Source: Planctomycetes bacterium syqfu (GTDB lineage Bacteria; Planctomycetota; Phycisphaerae; Phycisphaerales; Phycisphaeraceae). From it: DNA of 64,000 bases. The position numbers and the translations under genes are program-made. Below, one piece after another: positions 27,338-36,081 of the stretch; position 1 is the first letter of the stretch; each line of letters opens with the position of its first letter. The stretch is from the NCBI GenBank assembly GCA_020974905.1, contig CP087563.1, positions 5,332,001 through 5,396,000 on the forward strand, in the 5' to 3' direction. Below the pieces are notes generated by a model, which was not told where the DNA came from, searched no databases, and saw only the letters and a list, made by a program, of their open reading frames with translations.

Positions 27338-28421
27338 TCTGTTGCAGGTAGTCTTGCGCTACTTCAAGGTTGTCCGTGGTCCATGTCCCATTGACCATGC
27401 CTTGATGTCGCCCGGTCTTTTGCATGATGGATAGCAGGTTGGCGGGACTGCCCATGACCTGCGCCAACTTGCCCGATGCCATGATGGTCTGGAACACGTC
27501 CGGCCATTCGCCCGGTTCAGGTTGCCCATCTCCAGGAATCCATTGCACACCATTAAGCGTTGGGATTTGCAATAGTGATTCGAGGTGGGGTAATTGTCCC
27601 TTGCCATCCAGATGGTAGAACGACCGGCTGAGTTTCTCACTGCATCGCACCAGGCTCGGCTTGACGAATTGGTCAAACATCTCCGGACTGATCATGTAGC
27701 AAAAATCGCACTGCATCATGTAACTGGGGACATCGCTGTAAATCCCCGCCCATGCACAGTAACCGGGATTGGTCGGGGCCAGGGCATGAGCAAACAGGTC
27801 ATAGCATTGGTTCCATGCAGCTTCGATTTCCCCAATCACACGCAGCACATGTTCCGGTTCATCGTACAAATCGAGCAGCAACATCTCCGACGGGCGAAAC
27901 GATGAGAGCACATCCATCACGCCACCAATGTCGGGCATACTCACCAGCACGCGATCGCCCCAACGCTGCTGAACCAACTCTCCGATCCGTAGCAGGCGTT
28001 TAAGCCACACGTTCTGCGTGTCCAACTGGAGATGCAGTTCCGAGATCGGCAGGGGATTTTCAACCTTGAACCAAATATCATCATAGGACTCCGGATGCAG
28101 TTGGGCGCCGGTCAGGGCTGCCAACACACCCGCGCCCGAGCAGCACATGTTCACCCATGGGAAAGCATCCCCCAGGAATGACTTCTGATTGAACTCCCAT
28201 GCCAACTGATCGACAATGCGTTCTTCGCTGATGGACAGGTCGGAGAATAACCCACGACCAAAGGGTTTTGGTGCAGGCATCGGTGTCTCAGCTTTCTCGC
28301 GAATCACCATGTGAACCAGGGGGCGATCCAACTCGCCGGCCCACCAGGCATGGCTGTTTTCTCGAATCGTCTGCCAGTGTTCACTGGTCCAGTCATCAAA
28401 TCGGCAAGGGGTGGTGTTCAT
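27300..28421 (-). CDS. divergent UroD-fold protein, cassette 5
   Basis: 373 residues, recognisable as UroD-fold by the overall pattern and by 'YCAWAGIYSDVPSYMMQCDFCYMISPEMFDQFV' (only partly quoted motifs are diagnostic: the SPEMF turn and the following 'FYHLDGKGQLPHLESL'). The zinc loop reads HLDG, without cysteine. It is more distant from the others and has extra tryptophan-rich N-terminal sequence. It overlaps the upstream dioxygenase stop (ATGA), so it is translationally coupled to it. Confidence 0.75.
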   Translation of the reverse strand: MNTTPCRFDDWTSEHWQTIRENSHAWWAGELDRPLVHMVIREKAETPMPAPKPFGRGLFSDLSISEERIVDQLAWEFNQKSFLGDAFPWVNMCCSGAGVLAALTGAQLHPESYDDIWFKVENPLPISELHLQLDTQNVWLKRLLRIGELVQQRWGDRVLVSMPDIGGVMDVLSSFRPSEMLLLDLYDEPEHVLRVIGEIEAAWNQCYDLFAHALAPTNPGYCAWAGIYSDVPSYMMQCDFCYMISPEMFDQFVKPSLVRCSEKLSRSFYHLDGKGQLPHLESLLQIPTLNGVQWIPGDGQPEPGEWPDVFQTIMASGKLAQVMGSPANLLSIMQKTGRHQGMVNGTWTTDNLEVAQDYLQQIIDNCQTGQAIR

Positions 28422-29344
28422 ACAATCTCTCTTTGTGGCGAAGGGTAATCGGGGATTCGGTTGGGGGTTCGATCAATCGTCCCATGAGGCCAGACGATCT
28501 TGCGTTGACGTTCGGTCAGTTGCGATAGCAAGTCCGCAGAAGGTCGGTAAGGATGTCGGAAAAAGCCCCACGACGGACCATAGCGATAGACCACCACGCG
28601 ACGCAGTTCATCATTGATCCGGCGTGCAGAGCCATGACACGTCGCATCGCAAAACACCAGCACATCACCGGCTTTCATGTGGACTTCAATCGCACCTTCC
28701 ACGCCGTCCACCGACGTGTTCTTGCCTTGAGCGATAGCATGGGTGGCTTGCTGTGGATGTGGGAGATTGGACTTGTGTGATCCGGGGATGAGCATTGTCC
28801 CACCATCACCGGGGCCGATATCAGTTAAGGCCATCAACACATTGACCTGGGCACAATGAAACGCGCCGTTTTCAAAACGGTATTGAATGCGCGTTGAACC
28901 TTCTGCTTTGCCGCTGTGCATGCCGATGGCCTGGCCGGGACCGCGCAGCGATGCAAAGTTCTCATCAATGAACATCGGGCCATGATGATTATCAAAGTTA
29001 TGTTCTGAACCGATCAACTCAAGCACCCTGGCGTACCAGCTTGGGTGATCGATGAGTTGTTGAAATGCCGGACCGGCTTCGTAAATTTGTTGCAGGTTCA
29101 CCCCGTCATCGCCGCCGAACGTGTGGGCCTGCACTGCTCCGACCCATTGGCCATGTTCCAGTGGGGGTTGCATGTCGATGAATTGATCAAGCTTGGCATT
29201 CAGTGCACAAAGCAACTCCGGTTCAATGGCGCTTTCAAGCACCAGATACCCGCGCAGGTCAAACAGATATCGCTGCATGTCGGTGAGTTTTTCAGGCTCC
29301 GTGGACTGTTGGGCTGTGCAAGGTGTGGCGGTCGTTGTGGTCAT
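28418..29344 (-). CDS. PhyH-family protein with H-x-G in place of H-x-D, cassette 5
   Basis: 308 residues. Family hallmarks are present: 'GPGDGGTMLIPGSHKSNL', the distal His237 in 'CDATCHGSARR', and a following arginine. However, the first metal pair reads His143-Ser-Gly145 ('GMHSGKAEGS'), so the acidic ligand appears to be glycine. In known non-haem iron halogenases (SyrB2, WelO5) the same Asp-to-Ala/Gly change makes room for a halide. Related 'HGG' PhyH-like proteins may be a separate branch with unknown activity. The assignment as a halogenase is not supported beyond this residue. It is the first gene of the cassette 5 operon and is divergent from the AraC gene. Confidence 0.85.
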   Translation of the reverse strand: MTTTTATPCTAQQSTEPEKLTDMQRYLFDLRGYLVLESAIEPELLCALNAKLDQFIDMQPPLEHGQWVGAVQAHTFGGDDGVNLQQIYEAGPAFQQLIDHPSWYARVLELIGSEHNFDNHHGPMFIDENFASLRGPGQAIGMHSGKAEGSTRIQYRFENGAFHCAQVNVLMALTDIGPGDGGTMLIPGSHKSNLPHPQQATHAIAQGKNTSVDGVEGAIEVHMKAGDVLVFCDATCHGSARRINDELRRVVVYRYGPSWGFFRHPYRPSADLLSQLTERQRKIVWPHGTIDRTPNRIPDYPSPQREIV

Positions 29345-29450
29345 GGTGCGCTCCTTTTACGGGTGTGATTCATGAGGTGATATCAGCATAGGCATGAAAA
29401 ACCGGCAAAACGTCTTGAATCCATCCTATTTATTCCGGTATCCTAACCTT

Positions 29451-30302
29451 ATGCCACATTCGACCCAGGTCACCCATGTTCCACCGCTTGGCTTTCGCGT
29501 CTGGCGAGGTCAGATCAATTCGATGCCCCATGCGCATCAGCACAATGACCTGGAGATCAATCTGGTGTTAGGTGGCGAAGTGGTTTATCTGCATGGCGGA
29601 CGAATGGTGTCACTTTCGGTCGGTCATATGACATTGTTCTGGGCGGCCATCCCGCACCTGATTGTCCGGCAGTCACCTGATGCGCGGATGGCTTGGATGA
29701 CCTTGCCACTGGATTGGCTTTGGCAGTGTGATTGTTCTTCGGGGTTGATGACGATGCTCCTCTCAGGCCAGATGGTCAGTGACATTCAGCCCGAAGATCA
29801 AGACGATTTGTCATTCAAACGCTGGCATGAATATCTGAGCCTCAACGATCCGCAGTGGCATCACATCGCTGCGCTGGAAGTCGAAGCCAGACTACGTCGG
29901 TTCTTTTTGGCAAACCAATCCATCGGCAAAAAATCACGTCGCAAAAGTAGACGACTCAAAGACAAGTCGCTGCTTGATCCGGTGCAGCAGATGGCAGACT
30001 TTCTTTCCTCGCATTACCGCCAACCCATCAGCGTGGAAGATATCGCAGAGCATGTCAGTCTCCATCCCAACTATGCCATGCGTCTGTTTCGCAAGCATCT
30101 GAACATGACCATGATCCAGTATCTCACCCAACAACGCATCGCCGAAGCCAGACGACTGTTGATCACCACGGACATGCCGATTCTGGATGTGGTGTATGAA
30201 TGTGGCTTTGGCAGCACCAGTCAGTTTTATCACGCCTTTGAAAGCTACGTCGGCCAATCCCCGCGCGCGTTTCGCAGACACATGGACGGTGTTGGGCAGT
30301 AG
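29451..30302 (+). CDS. AraC-family transcriptional regulator, cassette 5
   Basis: About 283 residues from the ATG at 29451. An ATG at 29394 would add 19 residues and leave only 49 bases to the divergent gene; neither start has a clear ribosome site. The N-terminal cupin domain ('MPHAHQHNDLEINLVLGGEV') is followed by a basic linker (KKSRRKSRRLKDK) and a C-terminal double HTH (about 185-280). The basic linker is unusual for the family. It ends one base from the next, convergent, AraC gene. Confidence 0.9.
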   Translation: MPHSTQVTHVPPLGFRVWRGQINSMPHAHQHNDLEINLVLGGEVVYLHGGRMVSLSVGHMTLFWAAIPHLIVRQSPDARMAWMTLPLDWLWQCDCSSGLMTMLLSGQMVSDIQPEDQDDLSFKRWHEYLSLNDPQWHHIAALEVEARLRRFFLANQSIGKKSRRKSRRLKDKSLLDPVQQMADFLSSHYRQPISVEDIAEHVSLHPNYAMRLFRKHLNMTMIQYLTQQRIAEARRLLITTDMPILDVVYECGFGSTSQFYHAFESYVGQSPRAFRRHMDGVGQ

Positions 30303-30303
30303 C

Positions 30304-31182
30304 CTACTGCCAGGGGAGCGGTTGTGTTTGGCGGTATTGTCCCGGCGTCATCCCCACGATTTTTTTAAACACCGTTGCGAAGTATTGGCTGGATGAAAAG
30401 CCCAGGTCAAAGCTGATTTGCGTGATGGTTTGCTCGGTGTTTCGCAGTAATTGTTGCGCTTGACGGACACGCAGATGCGTTCGGTAATCCGCTGGTGTGA
30501 GTCCGACTTCTGCCAGAAAGCGTTCGTGAAATCGACTGACCCCAAGGTCGACCTGGCTGGCGATATCTTCGATACTCTGATCTTCATCCAGATGCTCTGA
30601 CATCCATTGCATGGCTTTGGCCACGGCCTTGGAACGTTGACGATGCTGCGGATGTTCGATGGCCTGCGCGTGATCTCTGAGCAGTTGAATGAGTAATTGA
30701 TGTAAGACCGCTCGACGTCCAGCCGGTTGGAAATCCGAGTGATCCTGAAGTTCAACATGCATTTGCTTAAAGTGACTTTGGAGTAAAACCGAGCTGGCAA
30801 AGGTCCGCTGTGTCATCTGCTTAAACTCAGTAAATAACATGCGTGTCTGCCTGGCGGTAAGAGCGGGTAGAGACTTCGATTTGGCAGGAACCGGCAATAT
30901 CAGCCAATACAGCGTGCACGGGTGCATCACTTCATCAATCCCGCCATGTGGTTCATCCGGGCGGGTGATGTAAATGTCCCCGCGATTCAATTGATAGATT
31001 TCATGGCCGACCCACCATTGCACGCTCCCGCTATCAATCAGACATATTTCGTACGCGTTTTTGTGTACATGGCGTCGGAGACCCAAATCAGCAGCGCGAG
31101 GTGTGGACGCCCAACCGAACATTCGTAATTCACGTAAACCCAATTCTTTTCCTTCGTAGGCATGTCGTTGGAGTTTTCGCAT
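30304..31182 (-). CDS. AraC-family transcriptional regulator, cassette 6
   Basis: 292 residues. The N-terminal cupin-like domain ('HVHKNAYEICLIDSGSVQWW', then 'GDIYITRPDEPHGGID') resembles sugar-binding AraC sensors. The C-terminal double HTH spans about 190-285. It is divergent from the PhyH gene at 31325. Confidence 0.92.
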   Translation of the reverse strand: MRKLQRHAYEGKELGLRELRMFGWASTPRAADLGLRRHVHKNAYEICLIDSGSVQWWVGHEIYQLNRGDIYITRPDEPHGGIDEVMHPCTLYWLILPVPAKSKSLPALTARQTRMLFTEFKQMTQRTFASSVLLQSHFKQMHVELQDHSDFQPAGRRAVLHQLLIQLLRDHAQAIEHPQHRQRSKAVAKAMQWMSEHLDEDQSIEDIASQVDLGVSRFHERFLAEVGLTPADYRTHLRVRQAQQLLRNTEQTITQISFDLGFSSSQYFATVFKKIVGMTPGQYRQTQPLPWQ

Positions 31183-31324
31183 GGTGGGACCGTTATGGCA
31201 GGTATTGGATAAACGACTGGATGATTAAAGAGCATGTTCAATATTCTACGATCCAGTCAACTGAACGCCAAGTGTGACTGTCATGGCTAAAGTAATCTCA
31301 CCTTATGAAAATTGGAGATATAAC

Positions 31325-32122
31325 ATGACCTTTCCCGCTCCCGTTCTAACGACACAGCAAGTTGCCCAGTATCACATTGATGGCTTTATGTCACTGGATG
31401 CGTTAACCAGCCCGGATGAAGTTCGTCGAATACGTGAGATTTATGACGATCTCTTTGCCCGGCAAGTTGGTCGGGAAAATGGTGACCAGTTTGATCTTGG
31501 AGGCAGTGACGAAGAGGGAGTGAAGGCCAAATTGCCGCAAATACTCAATCCATCACGCTATGCCCCCGAGCTTAAGCAGATGCAGCTTTATGCCAATGCG
31601 CAGTCCGTGGTCGAGCAGTTGCTTGGTCCGCAGGCCAAGGTCACAGGTGATCATGCCATCAACAAACCGGCCTTGGATGGGGCGCCAACGCCCTGGCATC
31701 AGGACGAGGCATACTGGGACCCCAATCAACTTTATGAGTCCATGAGTATCTGGATTCCATTACAGGATGTCACCGTGGAGTCAGGCTGCATGCAGTTTAT
31801 CCCAGGTTCCAACAAGCTGAATATCGTCGAGCATCAAAGCATTGGCGGTGATGTTCGCGTGCATGGATTGGAAGTATGCGATCCAATGGTGGATACCTCC
31901 AATGCCGTGGCTTGCCCGATCCCTGCAGGTGGGGCGACGCTCCATAACAACCGCACCCTCCACTATGCCGGCCCCAATCGTAGTGACCAGCCGAGACGCG
32001 CCTTGATTCTTATGGCCGGTCTGCCCAGTAAACCCTATCCCGCACCACGCCGTTTCCCTTGGAACGAAGCCAAACGCACTGCCCGAGAGCAGCGCGCTTT
32101 GGCCTCGTCCCAGAAGACTTGA
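31325..32122 (+). CDS. phytanoyl-CoA dioxygenase (PhyH) family protein, cassette 6
   Basis: 265 residues. The triad is His125 and Asp127 ('PWHQDEAYW') and His213 ('TLHYAGPN'); Arg224 in 'QPRRAL' is the likely cosubstrate anchor. The 'TLHYAGPN...QPRRA' motif closely resembles cassette 2, so these two may be nearest relatives. The ATG at 31325 follows GGAG by 8 bases; a start at 31274 would add 17 residues. It is followed 15 bases later by its UroD partner. Confidence 0.93.
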   Translation: MTFPAPVLTTQQVAQYHIDGFMSLDALTSPDEVRRIREIYDDLFARQVGRENGDQFDLGGSDEEGVKAKLPQILNPSRYAPELKQMQLYANAQSVVEQLLGPQAKVTGDHAINKPALDGAPTPWHQDEAYWDPNQLYESMSIWIPLQDVTVESGCMQFIPGSNKLNIVEHQSIGGDVRVHGLEVCDPMVDTSNAVACPIPAGGATLHNNRTLHYAGPNRSDQPRRALILMAGLPSKPYPAPRRFPWNEAKRTAREQRALASSQKT

Positions 32123-32137
32123 TCAGAAAGAACAGAC

Positions 32138-33295
32138 ATGTCCACAAGCACCAACTACCGTTTGCGTAATGACGAAAAAGCCCTGGTTTGGCAGGCTTAT
32201 ATGGATCGTAAGCCCACGCGCGTCCCGGTCAGACTTTACACCAACCCGCGTGTTGTCCTGCTTAACGAACAATGGAACCCCGAGGGATACACCTTCGAGC
32301 AAGCCGCAGAAGATCCGAAGCTGCATATTGAAATATCTCTGCGTCATAGTTTGTACCGAAGAACGGTGCTCAATCATTACACGGATGAGCCAACGGGCTT
32401 GCCTGATGTCTGGGACGTTGAGTTGATGGTGTACAACGTCTATGAAGCTGCGATGTTCGGTGCACCGATTGACTACCTGCCACAACAGGTGCCTGATACC
32501 AAAGTCTGTCTAACCGACGAAAATAGATTGGAGATTTTTGAACAGGACATATCCAATCCATTGGAGAATCCATTGATCAAGCATTGGCTGGACTTTAATC
32601 GCCAGATGATGGATATCGCCAGAGACATGACTTTTGAAGGTCGGCCTGTACACGTGATGCCATGGTCTATCTGCGGGACGGATGGGCCGGTGACGGTTGC
32701 GATGAACCTGCGTGGTCCGGAATTTATGGAAGACATGATCATGGAGCCGGACTATGCAGATCGACTCATGCGCTGGATAATGCAGGCTGCGATCAACCGC
32801 CGTGCTGCCTTTGAGTCTTACTGGGGCGAACGTATTGGGCATGGCAATGGGATGGCTGATGACTCGGTGGCCATGCTCAGCACGCAGATGTACGAGCAGC
32901 AGGTCCTGCCGATTCACCGCATGTTTTACGAAGCCGTCTCCACTGATCGTGTCCGTAGCATGCATCTTTGCGGTGATGCCACACGGCATTTCCCGATGAT
33001 CCACTGTCGGCTTGGCGTGACGAGTTTTGATACTGGTTTTCCAGTGAATTTTGGAGAAATGCGCAATCAACTCGGAGACGATGTGGAAATTCTAGGCGGT
33101 GTTGAAGTGGCCAAACTCATGAACGGTAGTGCTGATGAAGTCTATCAACGTACGCAAGAAATTCTGCAAACCGGTGTGATGCGTGGTGGTCGGTTTGTTA
33201 TGCGTGAAGGTAACAACCTTCCCCCCAATTGTCCGTTGGAGAATCTGGAAGCGATGTATCAGGCGACTCTCGAATTTGGCAGGTATGAGCCGTGA
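32138..33295 (+). CDS. UroD-fold methyltransferase-like protein with HxCG loop, cassette 6
   Basis: 385 residues. The zinc-type loop is 'SMHLCGDATRHF' (His-x-Cys), and a distal cysteine is in 'GNNLPPNCPLENLEAM', so a full metal-binding set is plausible although the last cysteine is shifted. An N-terminal extension of about 30 residues precedes the barrel. The core 'DDSVAMLSTQMYEQQVLP' is conserved. The HLCGDATRH pattern is close to that of the UroD-thioredoxin fusion in the hub. Confidence 0.9.
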   Translation: MSTSTNYRLRNDEKALVWQAYMDRKPTRVPVRLYTNPRVVLLNEQWNPEGYTFEQAAEDPKLHIEISLRHSLYRRTVLNHYTDEPTGLPDVWDVELMVYNVYEAAMFGAPIDYLPQQVPDTKVCLTDENRLEIFEQDISNPLENPLIKHWLDFNRQMMDIARDMTFEGRPVHVMPWSICGTDGPVTVAMNLRGPEFMEDMIMEPDYADRLMRWIMQAAINRRAAFESYWGERIGHGNGMADDSVAMLSTQMYEQQVLPIHRMFYEAVSTDRVRSMHLCGDATRHFPMIHCRLGVTSFDTGFPVNFGEMRNQLGDDVEILGGVEVAKLMNGSADEVYQRTQEILQTGVMRGGRFVMREGNNLPPNCPLENLEAMYQATLEFGRYEP

Positions 33296-33323
33296 GTTGC
33301 TCCCTGTGTGGGCATGAGTCGTT

Positions 33324-34139
33324 TCACGCTTGTCGAGATTTTCGAAACCGTGCGGGACTGATACCCACAGCCTGCGTAAACTGGCGCGTGAAATAGTAGA
33401 CGTCCTGGTACCCCAGTTCGTCAGCAATCTGCTTGATGGGGAGATCCGTGTGGCCAAGACGTTTTCGTGCCTCGGTGACCAACAGATCCAGCCGGTATTG
33501 ATGCAAGGTCGTGCCGGTGGCTTGTCGGAAACGTCGTCGTAACGTGGTCAGCGAAAGGTGTAGCGATGATGCCAGCTTGCCATAGTCAGGGTCTTGATCC
33601 AGTTTGGCAAGCTGTGTGAAAACGGTATGAAGCCACGTGGGTAAATTGGGTGCGGTGGTCGTTCGACTTTCCGCCAGTTGTATCAGGATCGATTCAAGCA
33701 GGTTGATCGCATGAACCTGTCCCCAGCGACCGGGTCGGTTCATCTGTCTGAGCATCTGATCAAACTTCTCTGCAATCACATTCGCTGTCTCATCATCAAG
33801 CTGCATCGGTTCACCGAGCAGCAAGCCTTCTGCATCCCATCGACGCGTCAAGGGGCCGGTAAAGGCAATGTACCGATGCTCCCAGGATTTGCCTGGTGGG
33901 TATTCATGAAAACGGATATGCGGTCCGGGATGACAAGGCCAACACCAATTGCCCTGCATCAAAAATCGCTTCTCATCGTAAAACAACTCCACCGCCCCGC
34001 GTGTCATCAACTGAATGGTGTGATACGAAAAGGCCTTGTCCACTGATGCAATGCATCGCGTCCGGTGGTCAGCATGTAGCAGAGTCAACTCTTGAAGCAT
34101 GGTGGACATATTATGCAAAATCCTGTTTGCTTCGTCCAT
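33324..34139 (-). CDS. AraC-family transcriptional regulator, cassette 7
   Basis: 271 residues; starts at 34109 or 34100 are also possible. The sensor domain is 'QGNWCWPCHPGPHIRFHEYP', followed by a C-terminal double HTH (about 165-268, ending 'VYYFTRQFTQAVGISPARF'). It is divergent from the PhyH gene at 34210 with a short gap holding an inverted TATCTG/CAGATA pair at 34142-34164, a possible operator. Confidence 0.9.
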   Translation of the reverse strand: MDEANRILHNMSTMLQELTLLHADHRTRCIASVDKAFSYHTIQLMTRGAVELFYDEKRFLMQGNWCWPCHPGPHIRFHEYPPGKSWEHRYIAFTGPLTRRWDAEGLLLGEPMQLDDETANVIAEKFDQMLRQMNRPGRWGQVHAINLLESILIQLAESRTTTAPNLPTWLHTVFTQLAKLDQDPDYGKLASSLHLSLTTLRRRFRQATGTTLHQYRLDLLVTEARKRLGHTDLPIKQIADELGYQDVYYFTRQFTQAVGISPARFRKSRQA

Positions 34140-34209
34140 TGTTATCTGAGCCCGGTCAGCAGATAGTTATGGCATACCTCATGAAAACACGTATATCAAG
34201 GAGAAGCGT

Positions 34210-35001
34210 ATGAGTTCCGCCCTGCAGACATCATTGATTAACGAACTGAACATCACGAATAGTGAAGTCGCATTTTATAAAAATGAAGGCTATCTCTGCT
34301 TGCCGGGATTGATTGCCAGTAACGCTGTGGCAGGATTACGTGAGGAAGTGCTTGACGTGCTTGATGCCAATGGCGTCACACGTCAGATGCTCGCATCCGC
34401 CAGTACACAAGCAGATAAACTCCGGCAGTGCAGTCAATATTTTGCCAACTCGCGATTGGATGATCTGATCAATGGGCCTGCGGTCAGGGCGATTGCCAGT
34501 CGACTGCTTGAAGGTGAAGCGCGTGTGTATTTGCCGTTTACCGCGGTGAAGTCGGCCGGTGGCGGTGGGATGTTTCATTTTCATCAGGACAACAATTACA
34601 CCCAACATGAACCGGCAGTGGGTTCGATTAATATCTGGGTCGCGCTGGTGGACATGATGCCGGAGAATGGTTGTTTGCAGGTGGTCCCGCGATCGCATCA
34701 GCAGGGGCAGCTTCAGTCTCGCAACAGTGATGATGGTGATGCGCATCAGCAGTTGGATGTCGATCCACTAACGTGTTTACCGATCCGAATGCGTGCTGGC
34801 GATGCAATTGCTTTTACACGCTGGACGGTGCACGGTTCAGAGCAGAACGTGACGGATCAACCGCGCGTTGCCTATGCCTTGCAGTATCACCGGGATGATG
34901 TGAAATGGTTTGATCGCAGTGTCGATCAATGGAAGTTACTGGTCGACTCGCCGCGTTTTGCAACGCCGCCTGTCGAGAAACTCGGTCCCGCCGAGAAATG
35001 A
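34210..35001 (+). CDS. phytanoyl-CoA dioxygenase (PhyH) family protein, cassette 7
   Basis: 263 residues, the shortest of the set. The triad is His125 and Asp127 ('HFHQDNNYTQ') and His208 ('WTVHGSEQN'); Arg219 in 'QPRVAY' is the likely cosubstrate anchor. The family turn reads 'ENGCLQVVPRSHQQG', with Arg replacing the usual Gly before Ser-His. AAGGAG precedes the ATG by 6 bases. The UroD partner follows after 9 bases. Confidence 0.93.
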   Translation: MSSALQTSLINELNITNSEVAFYKNEGYLCLPGLIASNAVAGLREEVLDVLDANGVTRQMLASASTQADKLRQCSQYFANSRLDDLINGPAVRAIASRLLEGEARVYLPFTAVKSAGGGGMFHFHQDNNYTQHEPAVGSINIWVALVDMMPENGCLQVVPRSHQQGQLQSRNSDDGDAHQQLDVDPLTCLPIRMRAGDAIAFTRWTVHGSEQNVTDQPRVAYALQYHRDDVKWFDRSVDQWKLLVDSPRFATPPVEKLGPAEK

Positions 35002-35010
35002 GATGAGTTG

Positions 35011-36072
35011 ATGGATGATCAGTTATGTCGCTGCCTGGATGACCTGGCAAGTCGGATTGATGAAGAGCATGAAGCTGCGATTCATGCTTCATGGGATGCA
35101 TTTTTGGATGGGCAGGTTGATGAGGAAATATTCTTTCCGCTTCAGCGTGTGGCATCGGCATCCAAAGTGGATTGGCCGGAGATACCCGTGAACCAGACAC
35201 TGCATGACCCGCAGTTGATGGCCATGAGTCAGTTCAAAGGCGTGTCGGATGTGCTAGCAAGCGGTGCGAATTACCTGCTGAATGTCCGCTGTAATTACGG
35301 CGTGTCCATCATGACAAGCCAGTTGGGGTGTCAGGTGGTTGAGATGCCCGAAGGACAAAACAACACACCGACCACGATGGCATTGGACGGTGAAGATGCC
35401 ATTCGACGTGTCATTGATCAAGGCGTGCCGGAGTTGCATGCAGGGCAGGGGGCAGCGGTATGGGAGACAGCCGAGTTGTTCCTTGAGATCATGGATCGCT
35501 GGCCAGTGTTGGGACGATGGGTGTCGCTGTATCATCCAGATGCACAAGGCCCGATGGACAACGCGGAGTTGGCCTGGGGCAGTGAGATTTTCCTGGCATT
35601 TTATGATTCGCCCCAGTTGGTTCATGACTTTCTGGAACTGATGACGGAGCATTACCTGGTCTTTATGAGCAAGTGGTTCAAACTTGTTAAACCGGGAAAG
35701 ACCAATGTGCATTGGGGGCTTAAACACCCTGGCACGATTGTCCTGCGGGATGATTCACTGATGAACCTGTCGCCGGAGATTTATGCGGAGTTTATCCGCG
35801 ATCGTGAAGCGCGATGCTTGCGCGAACTGGGCGGGGGGATGATTCATTTCTGTGGTCGGGGTGATCACTTTATCCAACTCATGAGCCAGATGAAAGACGA
35901 TGGATTAAGAGCAATTAACATGTCGCAACCACATCTCAATGAGATGGAGACAATCTACCAACACACGGTGGATCAGGATATCAAGATCATCGGCTTTGAT
36001 CCGACATGGGCGAAAAAGGCTGCGGACAGTGGTCGAAAATTGCACGGACACGTGGCATGTCACAATCGTTGA
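35011..36072 (+). CDS. divergent UroD-fold methyltransferase-like protein, cassette 7
   Basis: 353 residues from the ATG at 35011 (a TTG just before it is less likely). It carries 'GMIHFCGRGDHFIQ', the His-x-Cys loop, and near the C-terminus 'GHVACHNR', which could provide a further cysteine. The N-terminal half is more divergent than in the other copies ('NVRCNYGVSIMTSQLGC'). The core 'DDSLMNLSPEIYAEFI' is recognisable. Convergent with the G3E GTPase gene, 9 bases away. Confidence 0.82.
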   Translation: MDDQLCRCLDDLASRIDEEHEAAIHASWDAFLDGQVDEEIFFPLQRVASASKVDWPEIPVNQTLHDPQLMAMSQFKGVSDVLASGANYLLNVRCNYGVSIMTSQLGCQVVEMPEGQNNTPTTMALDGEDAIRRVIDQGVPELHAGQGAAVWETAELFLEIMDRWPVLGRWVSLYHPDAQGPMDNAELAWGSEIFLAFYDSPQLVHDFLELMTEHYLVFMSKWFKLVKPGKTNVHWGLKHPGTIVLRDDSLMNLSPEIYAEFIRDREARCLRELGGGMIHFCGRGDHFIQLMSQMKDDGLRAINMSQPHLNEMETIYQHTVDQDIKIIGFDPTWAKKAADSGRKLHGHVACHNR

Positions 36073-36081
36073 TTCGTCGGA

